NCBI RefSeq assembly: GCF_000337355.1
Contig: NZ_AOJH01000043.1
Coordinates: 31,282 to 95,281, forward strand
Direction: 5' to 3'
DNA length: 64,000 nucleotides
Origin: Halorubrum kocurii JCM 14978
GTDB lineage: Archaea; Halobacteriota; Halobacteria; Halobacteriales; Haloferacaceae
The first letter of the stretch is position 1; the number at the start of each line of letters is the position of its first letter. The notes under the pieces are model-generated. The model ran no database searches, was not told the origin of the DNA, and saw only the letters and a list, made by a program, of their open reading frames with translations. Made by a program: the position numbers and the translations under genes. Of the stretch, positions 15,605 through 24,265 are shown piece after piece.

Positions 15605-16831
15605 TCAGCTCCGCAGGGCTTCCACGGGGCGCTCGTTTGCCGCCTTCCACGCGGGGTAGGCCCCGCTGACGAGCCCCACGCCGACGCCGAACCCGAGCGC
15701 CAACAGGAGGTAGTAGCCGTTCGTCGGGTCGATCACGAGCGCGGCGTCGACCGCGGGCGTCGCGGCCACGAGCCCGGCGACGAGCAACACGGTCAGCAGC
15801 GTCCCCGCCGCCGCGCCCGCGGCGCCGATGAGCCCGGCCTCCGCCAACAGCACGCGCAACACGTCCCGGCGCGTCACGCCGACAGCGCGCATCACGCCGA
15901 TCTCCTGTCTCCGCTCGACGGTGCTCATCAGCATGACGTTGAGGATCGAAACGCCGGCGACCACGAGCGAGATGGCGCCGAGTCCGAGCAGGAACGTGCT
16001 GAGGAGATCGAAGAACTCGTTGATCTCGTCGACGATCGCCGCCAGTTCGAACAGGTCGACGCGCTCCTCGCGGGCGTTCACGTCCTCGCGGATCGCGTCC
16101 GCGGCGGCCCGCGCCGTCTCCCCCGACTCCGCGACGACCAGCGCCTGCGCGTAGCCGTCGGCGGAGAACGCCGACTCCGGGAGGAAGACGGCGTCGTCGG
16201 GCGCGACCGGACTGAACGTTTGGCTCTCGGCGAGCACGGCGACGACGCGGACCTGCGTCCCCGCGATACCGACCGTGTCGCCCGCGCCGACGCCGAGGTC
16301 CTCGGCGACGCCCGCGCCGACGATCGCGCCCTGCCGGTGGCGGTCCGGGAGCCTCCCCTCCGCGGCCTCGAACGCGAGCCCCGGCTCCTCGACGCCGTAC
16401 ACCGTCGCGAAGGTCTGTGAACTCGCTCCCTCGACGACCGCGCTGTCGGAGTACAGCGGGACGACGGCCGGGTCCCCGACCGCCGGGTCGTCGACGGCAC
16501 GCCGGATCGCCGCCACGTCGGCCGCCGAGAGCGACTCCACCCCGGCGTCGGCGTTCGGCGACACCACCACCTGCGTGCCGATGTCGCCGATGGCGTCGTC
16601 GGCGCCGAGCGCGAGCACGTTCCCGAAGATCCCCAGCGCCGCGACCGCGAGCACGCCGATACACACGCCGAGCACCGCGAGGACCGTTCGCACGCGGTTC
16701 CGCCGGAGGTTCCGCGACGCCATCGAGACGGCGGGACGCCAGCCCCGGAGCCAGCCGGTGACTCCGCGGCCGCTCGCCGTCCCGTCGCTGCTGTCGTCGC
16801 TCGCCGTCCCGTCGCTGCTGCCGTCGCTCAT
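15605..16831 (-). CDS. ABC transporter permease (FtsX/MacB family)
   Basis: Membrane subunit of 408 aa. After an acidic tail with a duplicated SSDGTAS unit, NLRRNRVRTVLAVLGVCIGVLAVAAL forms the first transmembrane helix. A periplasm-equivalent extracellular domain of about 200 residues follows, and three more helices at the C-terminus, ending in the FtsX-typical GAYPAWKAANERPVEALR. It overlaps the ATPase gene by four bases (ATGA). With the ATPase and the extracellular CARDB-like protein it forms a three-gene operon, perhaps for lipid, lipoprotein or toxin extrusion; the substrate is unknown. Confidence 0.9.
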   Translation of the reverse strand: MSDGSSDGTASDDSSDGTASGRGVTGWLRGWRPAVSMASRNLRRNRVRTVLAVLGVCIGVLAVAALGIFGNVLALGADDAIGDIGTQVVVSPNADAGVESLSAADVAAIRRAVDDPAVGDPAVVPLYSDSAVVEGASSQTFATVYGVEEPGLAFEAAEGRLPDRHRQGAIVGAGVAEDLGVGAGDTVGIAGTQVRVVAVLAESQTFSPVAPDDAVFLPESAFSADGYAQALVVAESGETARAAADAIREDVNAREERVDLFELAAIVDEINEFFDLLSTFLLGLGAISLVVAGVSILNVMLMSTVERRQEIGVMRAVGVTRRDVLRVLLAEAGLIGAAGAAAGTLLTVLLVAGLVAATPAVDAALVIDPTNGYYLLLALGFGVGVGLVSGAYPAWKAANERPVEALRS

Positions 16832-17571
16832 CGCTCCTCCGGGGCGAGCGCGGCGGTCGCGTTCCGGTCCGAGGGGGAGCCGTCGGCCGAGTCCGTCTCG
16901 CCCGCGATTCCGCCCTTCAACACCCCGTCTCTGAGCTCGACGACGCGGTCCGCGAACTCCTCGACGAGCGGGTCGTGCGTGACGGCGATGACGGCGACCC
17001 CCTCCTCCTTCACGCGCTCGAACTCGGCGAGGATCGACTCGCCGGTCTCCGTGTCGAGGTTCCCCGTCGGTTCGTCCGCGAGCAGCACCGCGGGCTCGTT
17101 GATGAGCGCCCGGGCGATCGCGACCCGCTGTTTCTGCCCGCCGGACAGCTCCGACGGCTCGTGGTCGAGCCGGTCGCCGAGCCCGAACCGGGCGAGCAGG
17201 TCGGCGGCGCGGTCGCGCTCGTCGCCGGGATCGAACGCGGTCGGGAGCGCAACGTTTTCGACCGCGGTCAGCGTCGGCAGGAGGTGGAAGTCCTGAAAGA
17301 CGAACCCGATCGACTCCTTGCGGGCCGCGGTGCGCTCGGCGACCGAGAGCTCGGTCACGTCGGTGCCGTTCAGCAGGCGCCACCCCTCGGTGGGGTCGTC
17401 AAGGAGCCCGAGCACGTTGAGCAGCGTCGACTTTCCGGAGCCGCTGGGCCCGACCACCGCGACGAACTCCCCCGGCTCGACCGCGAAGTCCACGTCGTCG
17501 AGCGCGACCACCGGCTCGGCGCCCCCGCCCGGGTACCGCTTGGTCGCCCCGCGCAGTTCGACGCTATACAT
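16828..17571 (-). CDS. ABC transporter ATP-binding protein (MacB/LolD type)
   Basis: Cytoplasmic ATPase of 247 aa driving the FtsX-type permease. Walker A is GPSGSGKSTLL, the Q-loop lies in FVFQDFHLLPTLTAVENV, the signature is LSGGQKQRVAIARAL and Walker B is VLLADEPTGNLD, with the switch His in AVTHD. The LLPTLTAVENV-type sequence and the partner permease place it in the MacB/LolD branch. A short acidic tail follows the domain. It overlaps the upstream gene by eight bases and the downstream permease by four. Confidence 0.95.
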   Translation of the reverse strand: MYSVELRGATKRYPGGGAEPVVALDDVDFAVEPGEFVAVVGPSGSGKSTLLNVLGLLDDPTEGWRLLNGTDVTELSVAERTAARKESIGFVFQDFHLLPTLTAVENVALPTAFDPGDERDRAADLLARFGLGDRLDHEPSELSGGQKQRVAIARALINEPAVLLADEPTGNLDTETGESILAEFERVKEEGVAVIAVTHDPLVEEFADRVVELRDGVLKGGIAGETDSADGSPSDRNATAALAPEER

Positions 17572-18976
17572 CGCGCCGACGGATCACGGCCCCGGCGATC
17601 GCGACGCCCGCGACGCCGACGAGCCCGACGAGTCCGAGCGTCCCGAGCGTGCCGACGGTGCCGGAGTTATCCCCTCCGCTGTCGCCCGAATCGGGGAGCG
17701 CCACCGTCGCGGTCTCGGTGTACCGCACGCCGCGCTCGGTGTACGCGATCCGGATCGGGATCTCGTTCGCCACGGACGCGTTCGCCGCGGTCCGGAGGTC
17801 GAAGGCGACGAAGTCGCCCGCGCCCACGCTCCCGACGAAGTACTCCCGCCCGGCCGGCGTCGGCTCGATCCCGTCGGCGTCGGCGACGGAGACGACGACC
17901 CCCTCCAGCTCGCCGGTGCCCGCGTTGCCGAGGTTGGCGTCGACAACCACCTCGCCGTCGTCGGTCGTTCGGACGGTCGCGTCGGTGACGGTCGGGCTCC
18001 CCTCCCGCGGCGGGTACTGCAGCGTCGACACCGCCGTGCGGTTCGCGCTTGCGCCCGTCCGCGAGTCGGGCTCGGACCGGAACGCCGCCGTCACCGTCAC
18101 GTTCGAGCGCTCGTCGAGGGGGCCGAGGTCGACGATCACGCGCCGCTCCTCGCCGGGCGAGACGTCCTCGACGACGAAGGGGCCGACGTCCGGCTCGGTC
18201 TCGTCGTCTCCGGCCCCGTCCCCGCCGTCACCATCGCCCGCCCCGACCGGCGTGCCGACGGCGGTCAGACTCACGCGGTCAGCGGTCGAGGTCCCGGTGT
18301 TGACGACGGTCACCGCGACCGGGGAGTCCGCGGACTGAACCGCCTCGCTCTCGCCGTCCTCGTTGGCCTGGAGGCCGCCGCCACCGCCGCCGCCGAAGAC
18401 GCCGTCGATGCCGCCCAGGTCGATCCCGCCGGCGCTCTGGTCCTCGTCGTCGCTCTGGAGGTCCTCCGGCGAGAGCGCGCGCGTCCGCACGTCGAGCGCG
18501 ACCTCGGCCGGCTGGACGTCGACGATCACGTCGCGCGTCACCGTGACGGTCCCGCCGTCCTCCTCGCCGCCCGTCGCCTCCTGCTCGGCGACGACCTCGA
18601 CCGTGAGCCGGTGTTCACCCGGCTCGTCGAAGCGGGTCCACAGGACCACGTCGGTCGCGTCGCCCGCCGAGAGCGCCCCGACGGCGGTCGCCTCGTCGCG
18701 GGCGTCACCGTCCTCGCCGTCGCTCCCGTCGTCGTCCCCGTCGCCCGCGTCGAGGAGCCGGACGCTCGTCACGTCGGCCGCCGCCGGACTGCCGCCGGAG
18801 TTCGAGACGCTCACGTTCACCGCTACCCGCTCGCCGACGACCGGCTCGGTCGAACTCGCGTCGACCCCGTCGATCGCGATCCGGGCGTCTGGCACCGCCG
18901 CTGCCGCGCCGACGGCCCCCATCAGCGCCAGCAGGGCCACCAGCACGGCTGTCGTTCTCGTCGATATCAATGTCAC
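17564..18976 (-). CDS. Secreted, membrane-anchored CARDB/NEW3-like protein
   Basis: Extracellular protein of 470 aa and first gene of the ABC operon. A hydrophobic signal segment occupies residues 7-27. Ig-like CARDB/NEW3 modules follow (VAVNVSVSNSGGSPAAADV, VAVTVVNTGTSTADRVSLT and VVVDANLGNAGTGELEGVV), and a C-terminal helix GLVGLVGVAGVAIAGAVI with RRRDV after it anchors it in the membrane. Several Gly/Asp-rich linkers break the modules. The GTG at 18976 is chosen, with TATA-like GATATATCC about 25 bp upstream. It could guide substrate to or from the transporter. The overlap with the ATPase gene implies coupled translation. Confidence 0.8.
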   Translation of the reverse strand: MTLISTRTTAVLVALLALMGAVGAAAAVPDARIAIDGVDASSTEPVVGERVAVNVSVSNSGGSPAAADVTSVRLLDAGDGDDDGSDGEDGDARDEATAVGALSAGDATDVVLWTRFDEPGEHRLTVEVVAEQEATGGEEDGGTVTVTRDVIVDVQPAEVALDVRTRALSPEDLQSDDEDQSAGGIDLGGIDGVFGGGGGGGLQANEDGESEAVQSADSPVAVTVVNTGTSTADRVSLTAVGTPVGAGDGDGGDGAGDDETEPDVGPFVVEDVSPGEERRVIVDLGPLDERSNVTVTAAFRSEPDSRTGASANRTAVSTLQYPPREGSPTVTDATVRTTDDGEVVVDANLGNAGTGELEGVVVSVADADGIEPTPAGREYFVGSVGAGDFVAFDLRTAANASVANEIPIRIAYTERGVRYTETATVALPDSGDSGGDNSGTVGTLGTLGLVGLVGVAGVAIAGAVIRRRDV

Positions 18977-18997
18977 CAGTGTTACGGGACCGGCCGG

Positions 18998-19006
18998 GAT
19001 ATATCC
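18998..19006 (-). promoter_or_regulatory. TATA box of the ABC transporter operon
   Basis: On the minus strand GGATATATC is centred about 25 bp before the GTG at 18976. This supports leaderless transcription and the chosen start of the CARDB-like protein. Confidence 0.5.
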
Positions 19007-19115
19007 GTCGTAGGCGGAGGTGTCGCGGCGGCGACGGCCGAGCGCCGCCCCGGGCCGCTGACCGACGCGGACGTATATGATACCGGGTCCCGGACCGCAG
19101 GTACCGGTTACGGAT

Positions 19116-19122
19116 GCTTTTT
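19116..19122 (+). promoter_or_regulatory. TATA-like element upstream of psmA
   Basis: GCTTTTT is centred about 29 bp upstream of an ATG at 19148 that opens a 13-codon ORF, and about 67 bp upstream of the psmA ATG. The spacing suggests that transcripts begin at the short ORF rather than at psmA. Confidence 0.4.
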
Positions 19123-19147
19123 CAACCGCCCGGCGTAAGAGGGGGTA

Positions 19148-19189
19148 ATGAGCCGACGCGACACCGCGAGAGCGGGTGATCGACGATGA
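19148..19189 (+). CDS. Short leader ORF (13 aa) overlapping the psmA start
   Basis: ATG at 19148, 13 codons giving MSRRDTARAGDRR, with TGA at 19187-19189 overlapping the psmA ATG at 19186. It is the second of three cases in this window where a TATA-like element precedes a short ORF coupled by ATGA to the main gene. The peptide is Arg-rich with no domain. A coupling or attenuation role is inferred from layout only. Confidence 0.35.
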   Translation: MSRRDTARAGDRR

Positions 19190-19962
19190 TGGGCGGTAAC
19201 GACCAGCAGGCGTACGACCGCGGCACGTCGCTGTTCTCGCCGGACGGTCGGATCTACCAGGTCGAGTACGCCCGCGAGGCGGTCTCGCGCGGCGCGCCGA
19301 GCGTCGGCGTCCGGACGGCCGACGGCGTCGTCTTCGTCGCGATGTCCCGCGCGTCCTCGACGCTGATGGAGGCCGAGAGCATCGAGAAGCTCCACAAGCT
19401 CGACGACCACCTCGGCACCGCGAGCGCCGGCCACGTCGCCGACGCCCGCCAGCTGATCGACCTCGCGCGCCGCCAGTCGCAGGGGAACCGCCTCCGCTAC
19501 GGCGAGCCCGTCGGCGTCGAGACGCTGACGAAGTTCGTCACCGACCACATCCAGGAGAACACCCAGCGCGGCGGCACCCGCCCGTACGGCGCCGCGCTCC
19601 TCATCGGCGGCATCGACGAGGGCGAGCCGCGCCTGTTCGCCGCCGACCCCTCCGGCACCCCCAACGAGTGGAAGGCGACCGTCATCGGCGGCGGCCGCTC
19701 CGACATCCAGGGCCACCTCGAGGAGGAGTGGACCGAGGGGCTCTCGCTCGACGCGGGCGTCGAACTCGGGATCGCCGCGCTCGCCGCCCACGACGACGAG
19801 TTCGAGCCGGCCGACCTCGCCGTCGCCACGGTCACCGAGGCCGACGGCTACCGGACCCTCCCCGTCGACGAGATCGCCGAGGCGTTCGAGGCCGCCGGGC
19901 TGACGACGGAGGACGAGGAGGAGGAGGACGGCGAGGACGCTGACGCCGACGACGAGGAGTAA
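19186..19962 (+). CDS. psmA: Proteasome subunit alpha
   Basis: Alpha subunit of the 20S proteasome, 258 aa, forming the outer rings that gate the chamber and dock PAN. The N-terminal gate region is YDRGTSLFSPDGRIYQVEYAREAV, with the YDR motif that controls gating. The core includes GTASAGHVADARQLIDLAR and RGGTRPYGAALLIGG. The catalytic Thr is absent, as expected for alpha. The very acidic C-terminal tail (about 25 residues of Glu/Asp) is typical of haloarchaeal PsmA. A second ATG at 19189 is in frame. No beta subunit is present in the window. Confidence 0.96.
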   Translation: MMGGNDQQAYDRGTSLFSPDGRIYQVEYAREAVSRGAPSVGVRTADGVVFVAMSRASSTLMEAESIEKLHKLDDHLGTASAGHVADARQLIDLARRQSQGNRLRYGEPVGVETLTKFVTDHIQENTQRGGTRPYGAALLIGGIDEGEPRLFAADPSGTPNEWKATVIGGGRSDIQGHLEEEWTEGLSLDAGVELGIAALAAHDDEFEPADLAVATVTEADGYRTLPVDEIAEAFEAAGLTTEDEEEEDGEDADADDEE

Positions 19963-19984
19963 TTCGCTCGCCTCTCGGTTTCTG

Positions 19985-20120
19985 TTCTCTTCGTCCCCCG
20001 TTTTCCGTTCTCTTCGTCCCCCGTTTTCCGTTCTCTTCGTCCCCCGTTTTCCGTTCTCTTCGTCCCCCGGTTTCCGTTCTCCTCGTCCCCCGTTTTCCGT
20101 TCTCTTCGTCGTTTCCCGTC
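19985..20120. repeat. 23-bp pyrimidine-rich tandem repeat, five units plus a partial
   Basis: Units start at 19985, 20008, 20031, 20054, 20077 and 20100 with consensus TTCTCTTCGTCCCCCGTTTT plus CCG; the fourth and fifth units have one base change each. Each plus-strand unit is almost purely pyrimidine with a C5 and a T4 run, so the minus strand has a G5 run every 23 bp. It lies 23 bp after the psmA stop and may act as a reiterated terminator. Confidence 0.92.
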
Positions 20121-20189
20121 GCGCAGTTCCTCTCTCGATTTCGCCCTCCACTCCCGGACCCTTTTGTCGTCGCCCCCCGAACCGCGGGT

Positions 20190-21128
20190 ATGGCACGCAT
20201 TGGCGAGCTCGTCGCGTACCCGCTGAAGTCGAACGACGGGGCGGCGGTCGACCGCGCCGACCTCGGGCCGAACGGCGCCCTCCGCGGCGACCGCACGTAC
20301 GCCCTCGTCGAGGCCGGCGTCGACCCGCACGCGACCTCGGTCGGCGGCGACGGCGGCTACGTCAACGGGAAGCGCGAGCCGGCGGTCCACGGGCTCTCGG
20401 CGAGCTACGAACCGTCCGGCCCGACCGACGCGACGCCGACCGAAGTGACCCTCTCGCGCCCGGCGCGCTCCGAGACGGGGGCCGAGGCCGACACGCGGAC
20501 CTTCGCGCTCCCCGGGGACCGCGAGGCGCTGGAGGCGTGGGTCGGCGAGTACCTCGGCTACGCGGTCGACCTCGTCCGCGAGCCGGACGGGGGCCTCCCC
20601 GACGACCGGGCGGCGCCGGGGCCGACGGTCGTCTCGCGAGCGACGCTGGAGGCGGTCGCCTCGTGGTTCGACGAGGTCGCCGACGCCACGGAGATGCGCC
20701 GTCGGCTCCGTCCGAACCTCGTGCTCGACGACTGCCCGGCGTTCTGGGAGGACCGGCTGTTCGCCGACCGCGGCGAGGCCGTGCGCGTCTCGGTCGGGGG
20801 GACCGAGCTGCTCGGCGTCAACCCCTGTCAGCGCTGCGTCGTCCCCTCGCGGGACCCGGACACGGGCGAGCCGATCGACGGGTTCCGCGAGACGTTTCTC
20901 CGGAAGCGCCGTGAGACGCTCCCCGAGTGGACCGAGAGCGACCGGTTCGACCACGACTTCCGGCTGATGGTCAACACGGTCGTCCCCGAGTCGGAGTGGG
21001 GATCGACGCTCGCGGTCGGCGACCGACTGACGATTGAGGGGGTCGTCGAGATCGCCGAGGAGGACGGGACCGTCGAGGTCGCCGAGAAGGACGGGACCGC
21101 CGCGACCAAGACGAGGGAGAACCCGTGA
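20190..21128 (+). CDS. MOSC domain protein (YcbX-like)
   Basis: Putative molybdenum-cofactor-dependent reductase of the MOSC family, 312 aa. The N-terminal beta-barrel begins RIGELVAYPLKSNDG, as in YcbX proteins. The MOSC core contains RRLRPNLVLDD and NPCQRCVVPSRDPDTGE with the conserved Cys that would bind Moco sulfur, then WGSTLAVGDRLTIEG. Family members reduce N-hydroxylated compounds; the partner electron donor is not evident, though a 2Fe-2S ferredoxin lies 2.6 kb away. A repetitive tail (EEDGTVEV, EKDGT) follows. Its TGA overlaps the GTG of the next gene. Confidence 0.88.
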   Translation: MARIGELVAYPLKSNDGAAVDRADLGPNGALRGDRTYALVEAGVDPHATSVGGDGGYVNGKREPAVHGLSASYEPSGPTDATPTEVTLSRPARSETGAEADTRTFALPGDREALEAWVGEYLGYAVDLVREPDGGLPDDRAAPGPTVVSRATLEAVASWFDEVADATEMRRRLRPNLVLDDCPAFWEDRLFADRGEAVRVSVGGTELLGVNPCQRCVVPSRDPDTGEPIDGFRETFLRKRRETLPEWTESDRFDHDFRLMVNTVVPESEWGSTLAVGDRLTIEGVVEIAEEDGTVEVAEKDGTAATKTRENP

Positions 21129-21667
21129 CTCGACGGGGGACGCCCGGTCGGGAGAGCGCGGCCGCTCGGTCGACGGAGCGACGGATTTGGTACGGGTACG
21201 GTCAGCTGACCCGCGCCGAGAAGAGTCGCTTCGGCGTCTTCCTCCACGACACCACGCGGCTGTTCGCGGAGATCTCGGTGTTCTCGCTGCCCGTGTTACT
21301 GCTCGTGATGGAGTACCCGGCTACCGGGTGGTTCGACGCGAAGGCGACGGGGATCGTGGCCTGGCTCACCGCGGTGGTCGTCGGGACGCTCGTCCGGGGC
21401 GGCTTCGTTCGCCCGATAGCGACTCCGATCCCCGGGTGGGTGACCCTCTCGCCGTCGCTGCTGCTCGCGCGGGTCCCGTACTTCAACGGCGGACTGGCAT
21501 TGGCGATCTTCGGCGGTCTCCGGGTGGAGCAGACGGTCGCGACCGTCGCTCCGGCGAGCGGGGGACTCGGCGTGGCCGCCGGGCTCGCGTGGGCGGCCGG
21601 CGCCGCGACGCTGCTCTCGCTGTGTTTCCCGTGGTTCGCGGAGCGGTGGCTCTCGGTCGTCGGGTGA
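21125..21667 (+). CDS. Membrane protein of unknown function
   Basis: A 180-aa protein with about four hydrophobic segments (FSLPVLLLVM, GIVAWLTAVVVGTLV, the stretch LALAIFGGL and GLAWAAGAATLLSLCF) after a basic N-terminus. No family motif is recognised. The GTG at 21125 overlaps the MOSC stop (GTGA), so the two are translationally coupled, hinting at a shared process. It is convergent with the HMA-like gene. Confidence 0.7.
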   Translation: MTRRGTPGRESAAARSTERRIWYGYGQLTRAEKSRFGVFLHDTTRLFAEISVFSLPVLLLVMEYPATGWFDAKATGIVAWLTAVVVGTLVRGGFVRPIATPIPGWVTLSPSLLLARVPYFNGGLALAIFGGLRVEQTVATVAPASGGLGVAAGLAWAAGAATLLSLCFPWFAERWLSVVG

Positions 21668-21707
21668 GTCAGAGTCAGAACGCGGGACTGCGGCGCGGAC
21701 GCCGGGC

Positions 21708-22634
21708 TCAGCGCCCGCCGTCGGTCATCGCGACCGGCTCGTCGTCCGCCGTCTCGGCCGGAGCGCCGCTCCCGTCGCGGGCGGGCTCCTCGACCCCCGC
21801 GGTGTCTGGCGTCGTCTCGCCGACGCCGAAGTGGTTCCAGAGCGTGACGCCGGCGACCGCGAACGCGACGAGGTCGTAGTGAACGGCGCCCTCGAAGGCC
21901 GTGAACGCGGCGAGCGTGCTGTACCCGAAGAGGGCGACGACGCTCCCGACGAACACGCTCTCGCTCGTGACCCGCCCGGCCGCCGCGGCCGCGAGCGACC
22001 GCTTGATTATCGGGCCGCAGGCGACGAGGAACGCGATCCCGGAGAGCGCGCCGAGGTTGACGAAGAAGTGCGTCGCCATCCGCGAGTCGAGCAGCGACTG
22101 CAGGTACGCGACCGTGAGCGGGTCGTAGAACAGCCACTCGATCCGGGTCGGGTACAGCACCGCGATGTACGGCGTCGCGACCATCAGCCCGAACAACACC
22201 GCGACGGCGACGCGGGCCGACGCGAACTGCGAGGCCCGCCGCGCCTCGAACGCTCGGTCGACGGGGTCGACGACGAGCCCACACGCCTCCAGCGTCTCCC
22301 GGAGGTCGTCGCGGGAGACCGACGGGTCGTGGTGGACGCCGACGGTGCCGTTTCGCCCGGTCGCCGACGCGGCGCTCACGCCCTCACGGTCGCGGAGGAC
22401 GGCCTCTAACAGCCCCTCCCGGCGCTTCGTGTCGATCCCCTCCACCGAGAAGGTGTCGTGGACGTGCGGCTCGGGAACCCGCGCGACCCGCGGTCCGGCG
22501 TTTCCATCGGACGCGTCGGCCGCGGTCTCGCCGGTCGGGGCGTCGATCCCCCGATCGCGGACCACGGCGTCAAGCCGCGTCGCCCGCCCGTGGTGGTCGT
22601 CTGGCATGTGCGTCACATACACCCGTATCGGCAT
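21708..22634 (-). CDS. Membrane protein with degenerate HMA-like domain (half of a metal P-type ATPase)
   Basis: A 308-aa protein. A His-rich N-terminus (THMPDDHHGR) and a ferredoxin-like HMA fold (about residues 60-125: TFSVEGIDTKRREGLLEAVL, then VGVHHDPSVSRDDLRETL) are followed by four to five transmembrane helices (about 140-275). This corresponds to the N-terminal third of P1B ATPases. The metal-binding CxxC of the HMA loop is replaced by DTKRR, and the A, P and N domains (TGE, DKTG) are missing. It is too long and clean to look like a recent pseudogene. An alternative ATG lies nine codons in. A metal sensor or chaperone role is a guess. Confidence 0.65.
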   Translation of the reverse strand: MPIRVYVTHMPDDHHGRATRLDAVVRDRGIDAPTGETAADASDGNAGPRVARVPEPHVHDTFSVEGIDTKRREGLLEAVLRDREGVSAASATGRNGTVGVHHDPSVSRDDLRETLEACGLVVDPVDRAFEARRASQFASARVAVAVLFGLMVATPYIAVLYPTRIEWLFYDPLTVAYLQSLLDSRMATHFFVNLGALSGIAFLVACGPIIKRSLAAAAAGRVTSESVFVGSVVALFGYSTLAAFTAFEGAVHYDLVAFAVAGVTLWNHFGVGETTPDTAGVEEPARDGSGAPAETADDEPVAMTDGGR

Positions 22635-22706
22635 GAAACTTCCCCCGTTCGGAGGCGGTCCGGGGGCGAGCTCGCCGCGCGGACCGGGGTCGCCTGAGAG
22701 CGAGCG

Positions 22707-23576
22707 CTAGGAGTTGACCGACTCCATGTACGAGGTGACGATCATCTGTCCCTTCCGCGTGAGCGCGGCCCCGGCGTCCCCGTCGACGACGAGGTCCTCG
22801 TCGCGGAGCGTTTCGAGGACCATCTCCGTCTGGGTCACGTCGCCGGTGACCACGTCGGCGATGTTCGCCTCGCCCCCGGCGGAGTAGATCGACACGAGGA
22901 TCTCCAGCTGTTCCTCCGTCGGATCGAACGCCTCGACGTCCTCCATCACCTCGTCGTACTCCAGCTTGATGTACCGACCGAGCACGTTCAGGATCCGCTT
23001 GTCGGGGACGGTCGCGATCGACGTCACGGTCTGGGTGTCCGGGACGTGGCGGAACACGAGCGCCGGGCGCTTCTTGTCGGCGATCGTGCGGTTCGTCCGC
23101 TCGTAGTCGATGACGCTCGACAGTTCCACCCTGAACGGGTCGGGGCAGTCGGCGAAGCCGATCGCGCCCGGCGAGAGGGTGATCGACGCGGTGTGGTCGG
23201 ACGCGTCCGTGACGCGCCCGCCGAGCTTCGCCGGGTGCCGGACCGTCACCGTCACGCCGCGCAACAGGACCTTGAACAGCAGCCGGGTGAACCGCTCCAT
23301 GTCGTCCGGCTCGCCCTCCACGAGGGCCGTGCGCCTGTCCCCGCCGTCCCGGTAGGCGATGGTCACGCTGTCGCTGAAAAACGACTGGAGGTCTCCGGGG
23401 ACGGTGCCGACGACGACGTCGAACACCTTCGAGAGGGGGACGGTCGTCTTCGCGCCGTCGGTGGCGAGCACGAGCCGGCGCTGGCTCAGGAGGACGCGGC
23501 CCGACACTGGTTCGTCGCGTCCGAGGTCGGAGGTGTGGACGCGGCCGACGAAGTCAGCGACGACGGACTCTTCCAT
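22707..23576 (-). CDS. cheF: Archaeal taxis adaptor CheF
   Basis: Protein of 289 aa that in haloarchaea links CheY to the archaellum switch complex. It begins [35 protein letters not shown] and has a PH-like beta-rich region, then a C-terminal winged-helix-like part ([22 protein letters not shown], then [13 protein letters not shown]). This is the CheF-arch architecture as I know it. No other che or arl genes lie in the window, so it is detached from the usual cluster. It starts 53 bp before an in-frame upstream reading of the ferredoxin region and is transcribed away from it. Confidence 0.8.
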   Translation of the reverse strand: MEESVVADFVGRVHTSDLGRDEPVSGRVLLSQRRLVLATDGAKTTVPLSKVFDVVVGTVPGDLQSFFSDSVTIAYRDGGDRRTALVEGEPDDMERFTRLLFKVLLRGVTVTVRHPAKLGGRVTDASDHTASITLSPGAIGFADCPDPFRVELSSVIDYERTNRTIADKKRPALVFRHVPDTQTVTSIATVPDKRILNVLGRYIKLEYDEVMEDVEAFDPTEEQLEILVSIYSAGGEANIADVVTGDVTQTEMVLETLRDEDLVVDGDAGAALTRKGQMIVTSYMESVNS

Positions 23577-23746
23577 CGAACTTCGCTTGCGCCTCTCCGG
23601 TATTTACTGTTACTCCTGCTGTATCAGTCGTGATAACAAACCGACGAATCGAGAACGAACGTGTTCGGACGCTCGGGCCGGTTCGATCGCGCGGTAAAAG
23701 CGAGGAACAGCAAAGCCTAATGAGGTGGGCATCAAACCGACAGGTG

Positions 23747-24136
23747 ATGCCCACAGTAGAATACCTCAACTACGAAGTGCTCGACGACCACGGCTGGTCG
23801 ATGGACGACGACGACCTGTTCGAGGAGGCGGCTGACGCCGACCTCGACGCCGAGGACTACGGCTCCCTCGAAGTGAACCAGGGCGAGTACATCCTCGAAT
23901 CCGCCGAGGCCCAGGGCTACGACTGGCCCTTCTCGTGCCGTGCCGGCGCCTGCGCGAACTGCGCCGCCATCGTGAAGGAAGGCGACATCGAGATGGACAT
24001 GCAGCAGATCCTCTCCGACGAGGAGGTCGAAGACAAGAACGTCCGTCTCACCTGCATCGGCAGCCCGTCGGCCGACGAGGTCAAGATCGTCTACAACGCG
24101 AAACACCTCGACTACCTGCAGAACCGCGTCATCTAA
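23747..24136 (+). CDS. fdx: 2Fe-2S ferredoxin (halobacterial plant type)
   Basis: Soluble electron carrier of 129 aa. The cluster ligands are Cys64, Cys69, Cys72 ([10 protein letters not shown]) and Cys103 (LTCIG). An acidic insert of about 25 residues near the N-terminus ([20 protein letters not shown]) is the known halophilic addition of halobacterial ferredoxins, which serve 2-oxoacid ferredoxin oxidoreductases. The start at 23747 ([10 protein letters not shown]) matches those proteins; longer in-frame readings are not needed. A T6 run at 24209-24214 may terminate it. Confidence 0.96.
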   Translation: MPTVEYLNYEVLDDHGWSMDDDDLFEEAADADLDAEDYGSLEVNQGEYILESAEAQGYDWPFSCRAGACANCAAIVKEGDIEMDMQQILSDEEVEDKNVRLTCIGSPSADEVKIVYNAKHLDYLQNRVI

Positions 24137-24265
24137 CGCCGCTTCGACCACGCCGAGGCCGCACTCACAGACGGTGTTCGATGTGGGTCACCCCCATCGG
24201 TGCCACCGTTTTTTCGGACGACTCGTCCCGCCGAGCGACCGCTCGGCTCCGAACCCGACTCCCAC

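Noticed and set aside
19832..20954. Minus-strand ORFs rich in RRTENGG-type repeats
   Set aside because: They are translations of the 23-bp tandem repeat and antisense of psmA and the MOSC gene, not proteins.
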